A stretch of DNA of 64,000 nt from Fen-178 sp049516835 (lineage in GTDB: Bacteria > Acidobacteriota > Terriglobia > Bryobacterales > Bryobacteraceae). The notes beneath the pieces are model-generated. The model was not told where the DNA came from and searched no databases. It was given only the letters and a program-made list of their open reading frames with translations. The stretch is taken from the NCBI GenBank assembly GCA_049516835.1, contig JBEKSR010000028.1:1-64000 (forward strand), in the 5' to 3' direction. Shown in pieces: positions 6,710 to 15,950 of the stretch (its first letter is position 1; every line of letters begins with the position of its first letter). Both the position numbers and the translations under genes were made by a program.

Positions 6710-8541
6710 CCCCGCCGCCGGTTGAACGCCAGACCATGGATGTCGACATCGTCTGCGTGGGTTTCGGCCCGGCCACCGCCGGTTTCCTGACCACGCTTTC
6801 CGGACGGCTCGTGAATCCCGACGGCACGCCAGCCCTCGAAAGTCTGGCCTGCCCCGGCCTGCCGCTCCAGGTGGTGTGCTACGAGCGCGCCGACGATATC
6901 GCCTTCGGTGTTTCCGGCGTGGTGACTCGCGCGCGCGGCATCCGCGCTTCGCTGCCCCACCTCGACGCCGCCGCCATTCCCATGGCCGCGCCCGTCAGCC
7001 AGGAGAAGGTCGTCTATCTTCTCGATCCCGCCGGCGCCAGCCGCCGTTCGCCCATGCTGCGGCTCGCGGATCGTCTCATCCGCGCGCTTGGCCTCCACCG
7101 CAACCACGGCGTCGAGCTGCCGTATACCCCGGCTTTTCTGCATAAGCACGGCGGATTGGTGATGTCCCTGGGCCAGTTCATGCAGTTCGCCGGCGCGGAA
7201 TTGATGGCTTCCGGCACCGTGCAGATCTGGCCCGGAATGCCCGTCGAGCGCGCGCTCGTCGAAGATGGGCGTGTCCGCGGCGTGCGTCTCAGCGATCAGG
7301 GCGTGGATCGGGAAGGCAATCCGGAAGCCGGTTTCATGCCCGGTATGGATGTTCGCGCGGCCCTTACGGTGGTGGCGGACGGGCCGGTCGGAGCGGTCGG
7401 CCGCCAGCTCGACGATCAATTCGGGCTGCCGCCGGGTCATCACCAGCGCGAGTGGGCCGTGGGCATGAAAATGGTGGTCGATCTGCCCTCCGATTCCCCG
7501 CTAGAGTCCGGCATGGTCTTCCACACCTTCGGCTATCCCGAGCCGGAGATCTTCGGCTTCTTCTACGTGCATCCGGAGCGCGTGGGCACCGTGGGGATCT
7601 TCGTGCCGTCTTGGTTCCGCAGTCCCATGCGCACCTCGTACCGCTACTTGCAGCACTTCATGCTGCACCCCTACCTGTGGCGCTACCTCCAGGGCGCCAA
7701 GCTGCGTTCGTGGGGCGCCAAGTCGCTTCAGGAATCCGGCCGGCGCGGCGAGCCGTTCCTGGCGGGCGATGGCTACGCGCGCATCGGCGAAGGCTCGGGA
7801 AGCACCAACGTGCTCACCGGCTCCGGCGTTGACGAAGCCTGGACCACCGGATCGCAGCTCGCCGAGGCGGTCCTCGAATTGCTCCACGAAGGCCGGCCGC
7901 TCACCAGAGAAAACCTCGAGCGGACCTACGTCGCGCGCCGCCGCGCGAGCTGGGTCGAGCAGGAAGGCCGCATAGCCGAGAAAGCTCGCGATGGCTTCCA
8001 CCGCGGCTTGATTCCCGGACTGATCGGCATGGCGCTGGCGGGCTTCACCAGCGGTAAGCGGTCCATCGGAGGCGAGCCGCGGCTTCTGCCGGACCTAAGA
8101 GAGTACTACCGCCGCAAGATCCCCCCCGCCGAGCTCGACCGTATCATCGAGGAATGCCGCGCCAAGGCCGTCAGTTGCCACAATGCCCTGATGGAGCGTT
8201 GCGGCTGGCCCGCCATTCCCTACGATGGCCAACTGCTGGTCTCGCACCAGGACGCGCTCTTAATCGGCGGAAAAGTGCAGGCGCCGCCCGGCTTCGCCGA
8301 TCATGTGCGCTTCATCTATCCCGATTTCTGCGAGCGCTGCATCGCCAAGATGTGCATCGAGATGTGCTCCGGCCAGGCCATCACGCCCGGTCCCGGCGGC
8401 GTCCCCGTCTTCGACCGCGAAAAGTGCGTGCACTGCGGCGCCTGCCTGTGGAACTGCGGCACGCCGCTCGACGACGACCCTCAGCACGGCAACATCTCTT
8501 TCGGCCCCGGCGCCGGCGGCCTGCACTCCACCGAGAACTGA
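6706..8541 (+). CDS. Electron transfer flavoprotein-ubiquinone oxidoreductase
   Basis: The 611-residue protein starts with an FAD-binding Rossmann motif (DVDIVCVGFGPATAGF) and ends with an iron-sulfur segment: CERCIAKMC, then CVHCGACLWNC and a GNISFGPGAGGLHSTEN tail. The tail corresponds to the 4Fe-4S domain and C-terminus of ETF-QO. It takes electrons from reduced ETF and delivers them to quinone at the membrane. The start is fixed by the ATGA overlap with the dehydrogenase; the frame is open further upstream but only as a shadow of that gene. The additional cysteine cluster before the canonical one is more than is usual and could hold another cluster. Confidence 0.85.
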   Translation: MTPPPVERQTMDVDIVCVGFGPATAGFLTTLSGRLVNPDGTPALESLACPGLPLQVVCYERADDIAFGVSGVVTRARGIRASLPHLDAAAIPMAAPVSQEKVVYLLDPAGASRRSPMLRLADRLIRALGLHRNHGVELPYTPAFLHKHGGLVMSLGQFMQFAGAELMASGTVQIWPGMPVERALVEDGRVRGVRLSDQGVDREGNPEAGFMPGMDVRAALTVVADGPVGAVGRQLDDQFGLPPGHHQREWAVGMKMVVDLPSDSPLESGMVFHTFGYPEPEIFGFFYVHPERVGTVGIFVPSWFRSPMRTSYRYLQHFMLHPYLWRYLQGAKLRSWGAKSLQESGRRGEPFLAGDGYARIGEGSGSTNVLTGSGVDEAWTTGSQLAEAVLELLHEGRPLTRENLERTYVARRRASWVEQEGRIAEKARDGFHRGLIPGLIGMALAGFTSGKRSIGGEPRLLPDLREYYRRKIPPAELDRIIEECRAKAVSCHNALMERCGWPAIPYDGQLLVSHQDALLIGGKVQAPPGFADHVRFIYPDFCERCIAKMCIEMCSGQAITPGPGGVPVFDREKCVHCGACLWNCGTPLDDDPQHGNISFGPGAGGLHSTEN

Positions 8542-8545
8542 CCCG

Positions 8546-9571
8546 TCACTGCCCGCGTTTCCGCCGCGACCCGCCGCCGCTCTGGCCCAGCGCCTGCCGG
8601 ATCACCGTCTCTCGCTCGCCTTTTTCCCAGAGCTGGTGAAGTTCGGCGTCCGCCATGCCCGCCGCGCGTCCCAGCAGCAGGAAGGGCGGCAACGCGTACC
8701 GCAGCGTCTTCCACCGCGCCATTTCCGCCAAAGCCGGCAGCGCGCTGGCGCGGATCTGGTCGAGCGCTGCCTGGTCGCCATGGTCGGTGAGAGTCACCAG
8801 CGCCTCCGCCGATTGTACCCGGTCGCTCAGCACAATCGACTGCAGCAACTGGACAAACCATGTGGGCGAAACCCGGATGCCCAGGCCTGGCTCTTTCGCC
8901 GCCAGAACCGCGATGGCCCTCAGCGACCGCATGGCATTGGCGCGCACCGATTCGTCCGGATCCTGCAAGGCGTATTGCAGGTCGTTGACCACCTCCTGCT
9001 TCTTGGGCGCGTACCCGATCACCACCGCCGCGGTGGCGCGCTCGTCCGGCTCCGCGGCGTTCCGCAGCACGTCCCGCAACAGGTCCGGATGGTCCGCGGC
9101 GAAAGCGGTGAATCGCTCCTGGGCGGCGCGCGCCTCGGGATCGGCCATCATCGAGTGGCCCGCGGTGAGGTCCTCGCCGGCGTTGCCCCGGGCCGCCGCG
9201 CGCCCCACCGCGGCCAGAAACTCCCCGTAGGTGGCGGTCAGCTCCGGGGGCAGTGTGGCGCTCCCCGCCGGCGCCGTGCGCAGCGCCGGAAGCGGCGCGC
9301 CCTTCTCTTCGATCCCCATGAACAACGTGACATCCGGCCCTTCGCAGCACACCGCTTCCAGCCGCGCCATCGCCACTCCGGGAATCTTCGCGAGGCGGTC
9401 TTCCAGATCGCCTTTGGATGCCGGAAGCGGGTCGCCGGACTTCAACTCGAGCGCGCTGAGAATTCGTTCCGCGGCGACCTTCCGCAGCCCGTAAAAATTG
9501 ATGTCGCCCACTCGCGGCGCTTGGGCGCCCGCCGCCGACACGACGGCCAACAAGACAAGAGTTCGCGTCAC
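8546..9571 (-). CDS. Exported POTRA-like and HEAT-repeat protein
   Basis: This 341-residue protein has a signal peptide (MTRTLVLLAVVSAAGAQA). Residues about 20-90 look like a POTRA/FtsQ-type domain: VGDINFYGLRKVAAERIL, a DPLP turn, then KIPGVAMARLEAV and a beta strand. The rest is helical, with HEAT-like motifs (DPDESVRANAMRSLRAIA; DHGDQAALDQI). It should act in the periplasm as a protein-binding scaffold. The family is not recognised by name. The gene converges on the ETF-QO gene with four bases between their ends. Confidence 0.6.
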   Translation of the reverse strand: MTRTLVLLAVVSAAGAQAPRVGDINFYGLRKVAAERILSALELKSGDPLPASKGDLEDRLAKIPGVAMARLEAVCCEGPDVTLFMGIEEKGAPLPALRTAPAGSATLPPELTATYGEFLAAVGRAAARGNAGEDLTAGHSMMADPEARAAQERFTAFAADHPDLLRDVLRNAAEPDERATAAVVIGYAPKKQEVVNDLQYALQDPDESVRANAMRSLRAIAVLAAKEPGLGIRVSPTWFVQLLQSIVLSDRVQSAEALVTLTDHGDQAALDQIRASALPALAEMARWKTLRYALPPFLLLGRAAGMADAELHQLWEKGERETVIRQALGQSGGGSRRKRGQ

Positions 9572-9605
9572 ACTACTTGAGACGCGGGCCGCCCGAATTC
9601 CGGTT

Positions 9606-10070
9606 TCAGGCCTGCCCTTGCGCGATCGGCCCGATCACCGGCAGAACCACCTTCTTCCCCTGGTAGGCCGAGATGATCATGTAGATCCACAGGATGAAGA
9701 ACGCCAGCCCGATCAGCGGGGACAGAAACAACAGGCTCCACATATGCAATGCGCCGAAAACGAAGTTAATCACCATCGAGACCACGATCCACGCAATGCT
9801 TAGAAAGATCGATTGGAATGCGTGAAACCGGATGGTCTTGTTCTGGTTGTAAGGGGCCAGCACCAGGAACAGGATACCCGTGATCAGGCCCAGCACGTAG
9901 CACAGCGCTGAAGCCGCGTTATCCGTCATCCCCGTGGCAGCCGGGGCGGGCTGAGGGGCAGCCCCGCCGGGCGTGGCGCCGGGCGGCGGAACGGCCGCAT
10001 CCAAGGGCGTACCACATTTCGCACAAAACTTTCCTTCCACCGGGGCACCACAACTTCCGCAAAACGCCAT
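9606..10070 (-). CDS. Zinc-ribbon membrane protein, DUF4870-like
   Basis: The 154-residue protein starts with a zinc ribbon (CGSCG...CAKCG), then a Pro/Ala linker and about three or four transmembrane helices (ALCYVLGLITGILFLVL; SIFLSIAWIVVSMVINFVF; LLFLSPLIGLAFFILWIYM). The YNQNKTIRFHAFQS segment between the first two is the DUF4870 signature. The ATG is decided by a strong AGGAGG six bases upstream; an upstream ATG lies in the promoter. Members are small inner-membrane proteins of unknown role. Confidence 0.75.
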   Translation of the reverse strand: MAFCGSCGAPVEGKFCAKCGTPLDAAVPPPGATPGGAAPQPAPAATGMTDNAASALCYVLGLITGILFLVLAPYNQNKTIRFHAFQSIFLSIAWIVVSMVINFVFGALHMWSLLFLSPLIGLAFFILWIYMIISAYQGKKVVLPVIGPIAQGQA

Positions 10071-10118
10071 AAACGACCTCCTTCTCGACTTTACTGTGTG
10101 AATTCGACCGTAGCAAGC

Positions 10119-10124
10119 ATTATA
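10119..10124 (-). promoter_or_regulatory. -10 element of the zinc-ribbon protein gene
   Basis: The minus strand reads TATAAT, a perfect -10 hexamer, about 49 bases before the ATG. No good -35 box is seen 17 bases upstream, so this is either a -10-driven promoter or chance. Confidence 0.4.
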
Positions 10125-10132
10125 CATGTTCT

Positions 10133-10340
10133 TTGCGCGCCAGGGACCCGAGCGGCGCCAGCCGCTCCGAACGCCTCAAACACTGGATCAGCCTGCTGAG
10201 CGAGGAGGCGCGCTTCAGCGTCGGACGTGCCCCAGTGGTCCGCGGGTCGCGTCACAAATGCGGAGGGCTGGAGCTTCCTGCCCGAGCGGAGCGGCGATTG
10301 GGCGCGCGGCGCATTTCCCGAATCACTGTGGGAGGGGTAG
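10133..10340 (+). pseudogene. Frameshifted coding relic
   Basis: Two adjacent plus-strand frames read like natural protein and join around base 10225. The first gives ERLKHWISLLSEEARFSVGR. The second gives VTNAEGWSFLPERSGDWARG and FPESLWEG before TAG at 10338-10340. A single frame change would fuse them into roughly 65 residues. The family was not recognised. It could be the remains of a gene truncated at its 5' end. Confidence 0.3.
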
Positions 10341-10427
10341 TGTAACGCAACGCCCGGATGCCGCGTAGAATCGTTATAGATGGATCCTCGGGCATGAGCG
10401 GGTTTAGATCATGAAGAGAGTGTCTGT

Positions 10428-12821
10428 ATGAAGAGTGCCGTGCTGCTTCTTTTTTCGGCGGCTACGGTATTGGGCCAAACGGTTCCGGGCCGATACGTGG
10501 TGGAGCTGGCCGGCGATCCGGCGGCCACGGCGGCGGCCAAGCAAGGATCGCGATTCGCCGCGAGGGAAGCCGGTTTCGCGGCGCGGCGCGCGGGGGTGCG
10601 CCAGGGCCAGACGGATGCCCGGACGAGGATTGGGGAACTTGGCGGCACGGTCCTCGCGAGCATGGACACCGTAGTCAACGCTCTGATTGTGAGCATTGCG
10701 GACGAGCGGGCGGCGGAGCTTTCGACGCTTCCGGGGGTGGTGAAAGTGCACCCGGTCAATCGCGTGAGGCCGTTGCTCAATCACGCTCTGCCGATACACA
10801 GAGTACCGGATGCCTGGAACACGCTGCCGCTGGGTCAGTCGAGCGCGGGGGCGGGAATCAAGATCGGCATGATCGACACTGGGATCGACGTGAACAACGC
10901 GGCGTTCAGCGATCCGCTTCCGCCGGTGGATGGATTTCCGCTGGTCCTGGCCAACAGCGATTTGCAATTCACGAACGCCAAGATCATCGTGGCCAAGAAC
11001 TACACGCCGCTTCTTCCCGACGGCGGCGATCCGGATGCGAACGATCGCGACGGCCATGGCACCGGCACCTCGATGGCGGCGGCGGGCGGCACGGTCGACA
11101 GCCCTTACGGCGCCATCACGGGGGTTGCGCCCAAGGCCTACCTGGGCAGTTACAAGGTTCTCGATGCGAAGGGCGGCACCTCGGACGTGATTGCGAAAGC
11201 CGTTGACGATGCGGTAGCCGATGGGATGGATGTGCTCAACATCAGCCTGGGCTCTTATGTCGCATCCTATTCGGACATCGATCCGAGCGCGATCGACGCA
11301 GCCGCGATCGAGGGGGCCACGCAGGCGGGGGTGGTGGTAGCGGTGGCGGCCGGGAACTCCGGGCCGGGCGCCGGCTCGATCTCGAATTACGGCAGCCTTC
11401 CGGACGTCATCACGCTGGGCGCGATCATGAACGACCGCGCGCTGAGCTATGCCATCACGGTGGATGGCGCGGCTCCGTATGAGGCGTTTCCCGGCAATGG
11501 GCCGGATCCCGGCCGGGCGATCACGGGACCGCTGTTCGACGTCGCCAACGTCGATCCGACCGGCCTGGCGTGTTCACCGCTCCAATCCGGATCGGTGGCG
11601 GGGATGGTGGTGCTGGTGCTGCGCGGCACTTGCACGTTTGAAAGCAAGATCGGCAATGTCGCGGCCGGCGGCGCGCTGGCCGCCATCATCTACAACAACG
11701 GCACGGCCAGCCCCTTTACCTTGTCGCGCCAGACGGTGGGCGCGGCGACGCTGCCGGCCATGTTTGTGAACCAGGCCGACGGAGCGGACTTGACGGCGCG
11801 AGTGGCGGCCAGCCCCGGAATCCAGGCCACGCTGGACTTCTCCGACGAGACCGCGTTCCCAACCCGAACGGATCTGACGAGTTTTGCCAGCCGCGGTCCG
11901 AGCATCGGCAGCGCCATGAAACCGGACATTGTGGCCGTCGGTGAAGAGATGGTGACCGCCGCACAGGATTCTTTCCCGAGCGGGGAATCCTACGACCCGT
12001 CGGGCTTTATCGACACGGCGGGGACGAGCTTTTCAACGCCGCTGGCGGCCGGCGCCGCGGCGGTTCTCAAGGCGGCCCGTCCGGGACTCACCGTGCCGCA
12101 ATACCGCTCGCTTCTGATCAACAGCGCCGGCCCCGCGACATCGGGCCCGGGAGTACCGGCGACCGTTCAGCAGGCCGGGACCGGTGTGCTGGACGTGGCG
12201 GCCGCCCTCAGCGGAACCGTTGCCGCATATCCTACGGCGTTGAACTTCGGCACGGGCTCGGGCGCGATCAACAGCACGCTGAACCTGACCCTATCGAACG
12301 TCGGTACGGCGAGCGATACGTATTCGATCAGTGTAGTGCCTGTGGGCAGCAGCCCGGCCCCGGCGCTATCGACCGATACCGTGCAGCTCGATCCCAACGG
12401 CTCGCAGCCGCTCTCGGCGACGGTTAATGCTTCCGATCTGGCGCCCGGCGAATATCAGGGATACCTTCAGGTGACCGGCACGGCGACCTCGAACGTGACG
12501 ACGATCCCGTATTGGTACGCGGTCCCCGGCTCTACTCCGGCGGGTATTACGGTGATTCACCAGGATTATTCCGATCCAACCCAGACGGTATCTTACGGGG
12601 CGGTTGTCTTCCGCATTGTGGACATCGCCGGCTTACCCTATACCGGTCCGCTCACGCCGCAGATCGCCATGACCGCGGGCGGGGGCAGCATTCGCCGTGC
12701 CTACCGGGCCGGAGACATCCCCGGCACTTATGCCGTGGATATCCGGGCCGGCACCAGTACCATGCAGTTGAATATCTCGATCGCCGGCCTGACGCAAACT
12801 GTTGTCATCGGGGTCAACTGA
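10428..12821 (+). CDS. Secreted subtilisin-like protease (S8) with PA domain
   Basis: The 797-residue protein has a signal peptide (MKSAVLLLFSAATVLG), a propeptide-like region (PGRYVVELAG...PGVVKVHPV, inhibitor I9 type), and the subtilase triad: Asp150 in GMIDTGID, His210 in DGHGTGTS and Ser534 in GTSFSTPLA. A protease-associated (PA) domain is inserted between His and Ser (around SGSVAGMVVLVLRGTCTFE), as in large S8 peptidases. The last 200 residues form Ig/FN3-like beta domains. It should be an extracellular endopeptidase. Confidence 0.9.
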   Translation: MKSAVLLLFSAATVLGQTVPGRYVVELAGDPAATAAAKQGSRFAAREAGFAARRAGVRQGQTDARTRIGELGGTVLASMDTVVNALIVSIADERAAELSTLPGVVKVHPVNRVRPLLNHALPIHRVPDAWNTLPLGQSSAGAGIKIGMIDTGIDVNNAAFSDPLPPVDGFPLVLANSDLQFTNAKIIVAKNYTPLLPDGGDPDANDRDGHGTGTSMAAAGGTVDSPYGAITGVAPKAYLGSYKVLDAKGGTSDVIAKAVDDAVADGMDVLNISLGSYVASYSDIDPSAIDAAAIEGATQAGVVVAVAAGNSGPGAGSISNYGSLPDVITLGAIMNDRALSYAITVDGAAPYEAFPGNGPDPGRAITGPLFDVANVDPTGLACSPLQSGSVAGMVVLVLRGTCTFESKIGNVAAGGALAAIIYNNGTASPFTLSRQTVGAATLPAMFVNQADGADLTARVAASPGIQATLDFSDETAFPTRTDLTSFASRGPSIGSAMKPDIVAVGEEMVTAAQDSFPSGESYDPSGFIDTAGTSFSTPLAAGAAAVLKAARPGLTVPQYRSLLINSAGPATSGPGVPATVQQAGTGVLDVAAALSGTVAAYPTALNFGTGSGAINSTLNLTLSNVGTASDTYSISVVPVGSSPAPALSTDTVQLDPNGSQPLSATVNASDLAPGEYQGYLQVTGTATSNVTTIPYWYAVPGSTPAGITVIHQDYSDPTQTVSYGAVVFRIVDIAGLPYTGPLTPQIAMTAGGGSIRRAYRAGDIPGTYAVDIRAGTSTMQLNISIAGLTQTVVIGVN

Positions 12822-12892
12822 ACACTGGGCAGGCTAAAGCATGCCCCACCACGGGGAGTATACACTGTAACAGACGACTGGAGATGGATCGC

Positions 12893-14053
12893 ATGGGTAT
12901 TGGTAAGCCGACACGCCGCGCCCTGTTGCGGGGCGGCGCGGCGCTGGGGATGGCGCGGTTAGCCGCGCAGCCGAGCCGCGCGGCAGGGGTGGTTTACGCT
13001 TACGCAGGCTGTTACACCACGGCGCGGCGCTACGCTCGCGGCGATGGTATCCACGTCTACCGAGTGGAGCCGGAGACAGGGGTCTGGACGCACGTTCAGC
13101 GCGCCGCCAACCTGGTCAATCCGTCCTTCCTCGTACTGCGCCGGGACCAGCGCTGCCTTTACGCGGTGCACGGCGATGAATCCTATGCCACCTCCTTCTC
13201 GGTGGATCGCCATACCGGGTTCCTGACGCTGCTGAACCGCGTTGAGACCGGCGGCCGCAACGGGGTGCACCAGGCCGTCGATCCGAGCGACCAGTTCATG
13301 GTGGTGGCGAACTACGGCACCGGCAATGTCTCCGTGCTGCCGATGCGGCCAGATGGGACGCTCGGCGACCAGGTGCAACTGGTCCCGCTGCCGGGTCTGC
13401 CGGGGCCGAACCGGATCGAGCAGGCCAGCTCGCACCCTCACCAGATCGTCTTCGATCTGTCGGGAAAATTTGTGGTGGTACCGGACAAGGGTCTGGACCG
13501 GGTCTTCATTTTCAGCTTCGACCCGGCCACGGGCAGGCTGACCCCGACGGAGCAGGGCAGCGCGGTGGCACGGTCCGGCTCGGGACCGCGCCACGCGGCG
13601 TTCCACCCGACGCTGCCCGTCCTCTTTGTGCTCAACGAAATCAGCAGCAGCGTCACGACCTATTACCTGGAGGCGGAGCACGGCGGTCTGCGGCCGGTCG
13701 AGATCCTCCCGACACTGCCGTCCGATTACACCGGCGAGAACACGGCCGCGGAAATTGCCGTCTCAGCGGGCGGCCGGTTCGTGTACTGTTCCAACCGCGG
13801 CCACGACAGCATTGCGATGTTCGCCGCGGACGCTGGCACAGGCCTGCTGACTTCTATCGGTTGGGTATCGAGCCGGGGCCGGGTGCCGCGTTTCATCGGT
13901 TTTGATCCGTCTCATCGATTCCTATACGCCGCCAACGAGCAGTCCGACACGGTGGTAAGCTGGCTGGCGGATTCCTCAACCGGCCGCCTGACGCCGACCG
14001 AACAGGTGATTCGGAATGCTAGCCCGTGTGCGATAGCCTTTGCAACCATATGA
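12893..14053 (+). CDS. Secreted lactonase-family seven-bladed propeller
   Basis: The protein matches the lactonase/6-phosphogluconolactonase propeller family (PF10282), with repeats such as NPSFLVLRRDQRCLYAV, GVHQAVDPSDQFMVVANYG, GPRHAAFHPTLPVLFVLNE and PRFIGFDPSHRFLYAANEQ. The start is the ATG nine bases after GGAG; it gives MGIGKPTRRALLRGG, a twin-arginine-type signal. Family members hydrolyse sugar lactones or are uncharacterised periplasmic propellers. It overlaps the next gene by four bases (ATGA), so the two are co-translated. Confidence 0.85.
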   Translation: MGIGKPTRRALLRGGAALGMARLAAQPSRAAGVVYAYAGCYTTARRYARGDGIHVYRVEPETGVWTHVQRAANLVNPSFLVLRRDQRCLYAVHGDESYATSFSVDRHTGFLTLLNRVETGGRNGVHQAVDPSDQFMVVANYGTGNVSVLPMRPDGTLGDQVQLVPLPGLPGPNRIEQASSHPHQIVFDLSGKFVVVPDKGLDRVFIFSFDPATGRLTPTEQGSAVARSGSGPRHAAFHPTLPVLFVLNEISSSVTTYYLEAEHGGLRPVEILPTLPSDYTGENTAAEIAVSAGGRFVYCSNRGHDSIAMFAADAGTGLLTSIGWVSSRGRVPRFIGFDPSHRFLYAANEQSDTVVSWLADSSTGRLTPTEQVIRNASPCAIAFATI

Positions 14054-14967
14054 GACTACTTACTCTAAGTTTGATGTTGTCGTCGATTGTGTCCGCGCAG
14101 CCAGTAAGACCGCGTATCTTGGGGATTGCCCACATGGCGGTCTCCGTCAGCGATCTCGACCAGGCGCGCGCCTATTACAAAGACTTCCTCGGCTTCAGCG
14201 AGCCGTTCTCGCTCACCAGCCCCAATGGTTCCGTGAGCCTGGCTTTTATCAAGGTAAACGATTACCAGTACATCGAGGTTTCTCCCGGCCTTAAGCCCGG
14301 TGACGACCGGTTGAAACACATCGCGTTCTACACGGATGACGCGGAGCGTATGCGCGTGTACCTGGCGTCCCGGGGAGTGACGGTCCCGGATAGCGTGCCC
14401 AAGGGCCGGAGCGGCAATTTGAACTTCACTATCAAAGACCCCGACGGGCACACTGTGGAGATCGTTCAATACATGCCGGATGGCTGGGCCATGCGGGATA
14501 AAGGCAAGTCCATGGCGGACGCGCGCATTTCCAAACGCATCGCACACGTCGGGGTTCTGGTGGGCGACGCCAACGCCGCCGTTCATTTCTATGGCGACAT
14601 TCTGGGATTTCAGGAAACGTGGCGCGGGAGTTCCACGGGAACGGTCCTATCCTGGATCAACATGCACGTACCCGACGGCAGCGACGGGATCGAATTCATG
14701 CTCTACAAGGACCTGCCGCAACCCGGCCAGCGAGGGACGGCGCACCATTTGTGTCTGGAAGTCCCGAGTATCTCCAGCGCCCTGGAAACATTGCAGGCCA
14801 GGGCGTACGCGAAGACCTACGGGCGTCCGCTGGAGCCCCGCACGGGCATCAACCGCAGGCGTCAACTGAATGTGTACGACCCCGACGGGACACGCGCGGA
14901 GCTGATGGAGCCGGCCACGGTGGACGGAAAGCCGCCGGTGTCGTCCACCGCTCCGCCGCCACGATAG
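14050..14967 (+). CDS. Secreted protein with two VOC (glyoxalase) domains
   Basis: The 305-residue protein has a signal peptide (MRLLTLSLMLSSIVSA) and two tandem vicinal-oxygen-chelate domains: residues about 25-150 (ILGIAHMAVSVSDLDQARAY, ending DPDGHTVEIVQY) and 165-295 (IAHVGVLVGDANAAVHFY, ending DPDGTRAELME). His and Glu in these segments are the usual metal ligands. The start chosen is in the ATGA overlap with the lactonase gene. Exported tandem VOC proteins are uncommon compared with cytoplasmic glyoxalases. The substrate is unknown. Confidence 0.8.
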   Translation: MRLLTLSLMLSSIVSAQPVRPRILGIAHMAVSVSDLDQARAYYKDFLGFSEPFSLTSPNGSVSLAFIKVNDYQYIEVSPGLKPGDDRLKHIAFYTDDAERMRVYLASRGVTVPDSVPKGRSGNLNFTIKDPDGHTVEIVQYMPDGWAMRDKGKSMADARISKRIAHVGVLVGDANAAVHFYGDILGFQETWRGSSTGTVLSWINMHVPDGSDGIEFMLYKDLPQPGQRGTAHHLCLEVPSISSALETLQARAYAKTYGRPLEPRTGINRRRQLNVYDPDGTRAELMEPATVDGKPPVSSTAPPPR

Positions 14968-15008
14968 ACGCGTCACGAAATCACGTTGCCAGTTCAGTAA
15001 ACCGCTCC

Positions 15009-15050
15009 CTGTAAAAAACAATTTACAGTTGGAATGTTTTTTGATATGCT
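15009..15050 (+). promoter_or_regulatory. Promoter with overlapping palindrome
   Basis: TTTACA (15022-15027) and TATGCT (15045-15050) with 17 bases between them make a good sigma-70-type promoter. The -35 box is the right arm of a palindrome, CTGTAAA (15009-15015) and TTTACAG (15022-15028). This is a natural operator position for autoregulation by the HTH gene downstream. Confidence 0.5.
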
Positions 15051-15087
15051 AGAGTCGCTCTGGCACTTGAATAACCGCGCGAGGAGT

Positions 15088-15582
15088 ATGGAGACAGCCG
15101 CACAAGGCATTCTGACTCGCGATGAAATGGAAAGCAGGCGTTTGCTGGCCGCGGGGGACCTGCAAAGGGGGATCACGCAGTCCCATGTGGCCCGGAAGTT
15201 CGGGGTGAGCCGCACCACGGCGTCCCGCTGGAACCGCGCGTTGAGCGGGAGGGGACTCGAGGCTTTGCGCAAGCGGCGCGCGCCCGGACGTCCCAACCGG
15301 CTCAATCCGGAACAGCTCAGGGGCGTGGCCGAGATCTACCGGACCGGTTCGCGGGCCGCGGGCTTCGACACGGACCGCTGGACCACGGAGCGTTTCGCCG
15401 AGGCGATTTTCGCGCGCTTCGGGGTGCGCTACGATCCCGATCACGTGGGCCGCATCATGCACCGGCTCGGTTTGCGCGAGCGCACCCGGCCGCGCAGGCA
15501 GGCGCCGGTGGTGCTCTATGCTTCGCGGTACTCGGCGAACGCGCTGGTGGGACAGCCGGAAGCCACGTCCACGGTAGCGTAG
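15088..15582 (+). CDS. Winged-HTH protein like the IS630 transposase N-terminus
   Basis: The 164-residue protein contains a helix-turn-helix (GITQSHVARKFGVSRTTASRW) followed by a winged-helix segment (TERFAEAIFARFGVRYDPDHVGRIMHRLGL), the arrangement found at the N-terminus of IS630-family transposases and in orphan regulators derived from them. No DDE catalytic domain follows. Earlier in-frame ATG codons overlap the promoter, while this ATG has GAGGAG just upstream, so it is the likely start. The palindrome over the -35 box suggests autoregulation. Confidence 0.7.
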   Translation: METAAQGILTRDEMESRRLLAAGDLQRGITQSHVARKFGVSRTTASRWNRALSGRGLEALRKRRAPGRPNRLNPEQLRGVAEIYRTGSRAAGFDTDRWTTERFAEAIFARFGVRYDPDHVGRIMHRLGLRERTRPRRQAPVVLYASRYSANALVGQPEATSTVA

Positions 15583-15635
15583 GCGCCGGCCGCATCCAGG
15601 ATGGGCGGCATCAGGTTACTACCCGTGTGCGCGGT

Positions 15636-15950
15636 TCACGATCGGGAAATTCTACGGGCGCGCAGGAAAGACGAAACGCCGTACCACGCCATTAAGAACG
15701 TACAGAAGCCGGCCATGGCCAAACGGATCAGTTCACCCGTTCCACCGGAGGGACCGGCCTTCATGTAATCCATGGCGTAGTGCACCGTCTTGAAGCCGAA
15801 GATCACCGCGAAGGACAAGAAAAGAAAGCCAATAACCTGATTCCAGAGGGTCAGGGCGGGTTTTAGAATGGCGGGAATGATGTGTTTGAAGAACTCGCGT
15901 CCGTAGTGGGCTGCGTGGCGGACGGTGAGACGTTTCCACACGCCTTCCAT
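15636..15950 (-). CDS. Small membrane protein, unknown function
   Basis: The 104-residue protein has two hydrophobic helices, around residues 38-57 (VIGFLFLSFAVIFGFKTVHY) and 75-93 (LIRLAMAGFCTFLMAWYGVS), with a basic N-terminus and the tail SFLRARRISRS. The family was not recognised. No tight neighbours: it ends 53 bases from the converging HTH gene. Confidence 0.55.
   Translation of the reverse strand: MEGVWKRLTVRHAAHYGREFFKHIIPAILKPALTLWNQVIGFLFLSFAVIFGFKTVHYAMDYMKAGPSGGTGELIRLAMAGFCTFLMAWYGVSSFLRARRISRS

Larger units (their letters stand above)
10071..10427. other. Divergent intergenic region
   Basis: This 357-base gap lies between the leftward zinc-ribbon gene and the rightward subtilase. 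It contains a -10-like TATAAT for the leftward gene (10119-10124) and a frameshifted coding relic (10133-10340). No clear promoter for the subtilase was identified. Confidence 0.45.
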
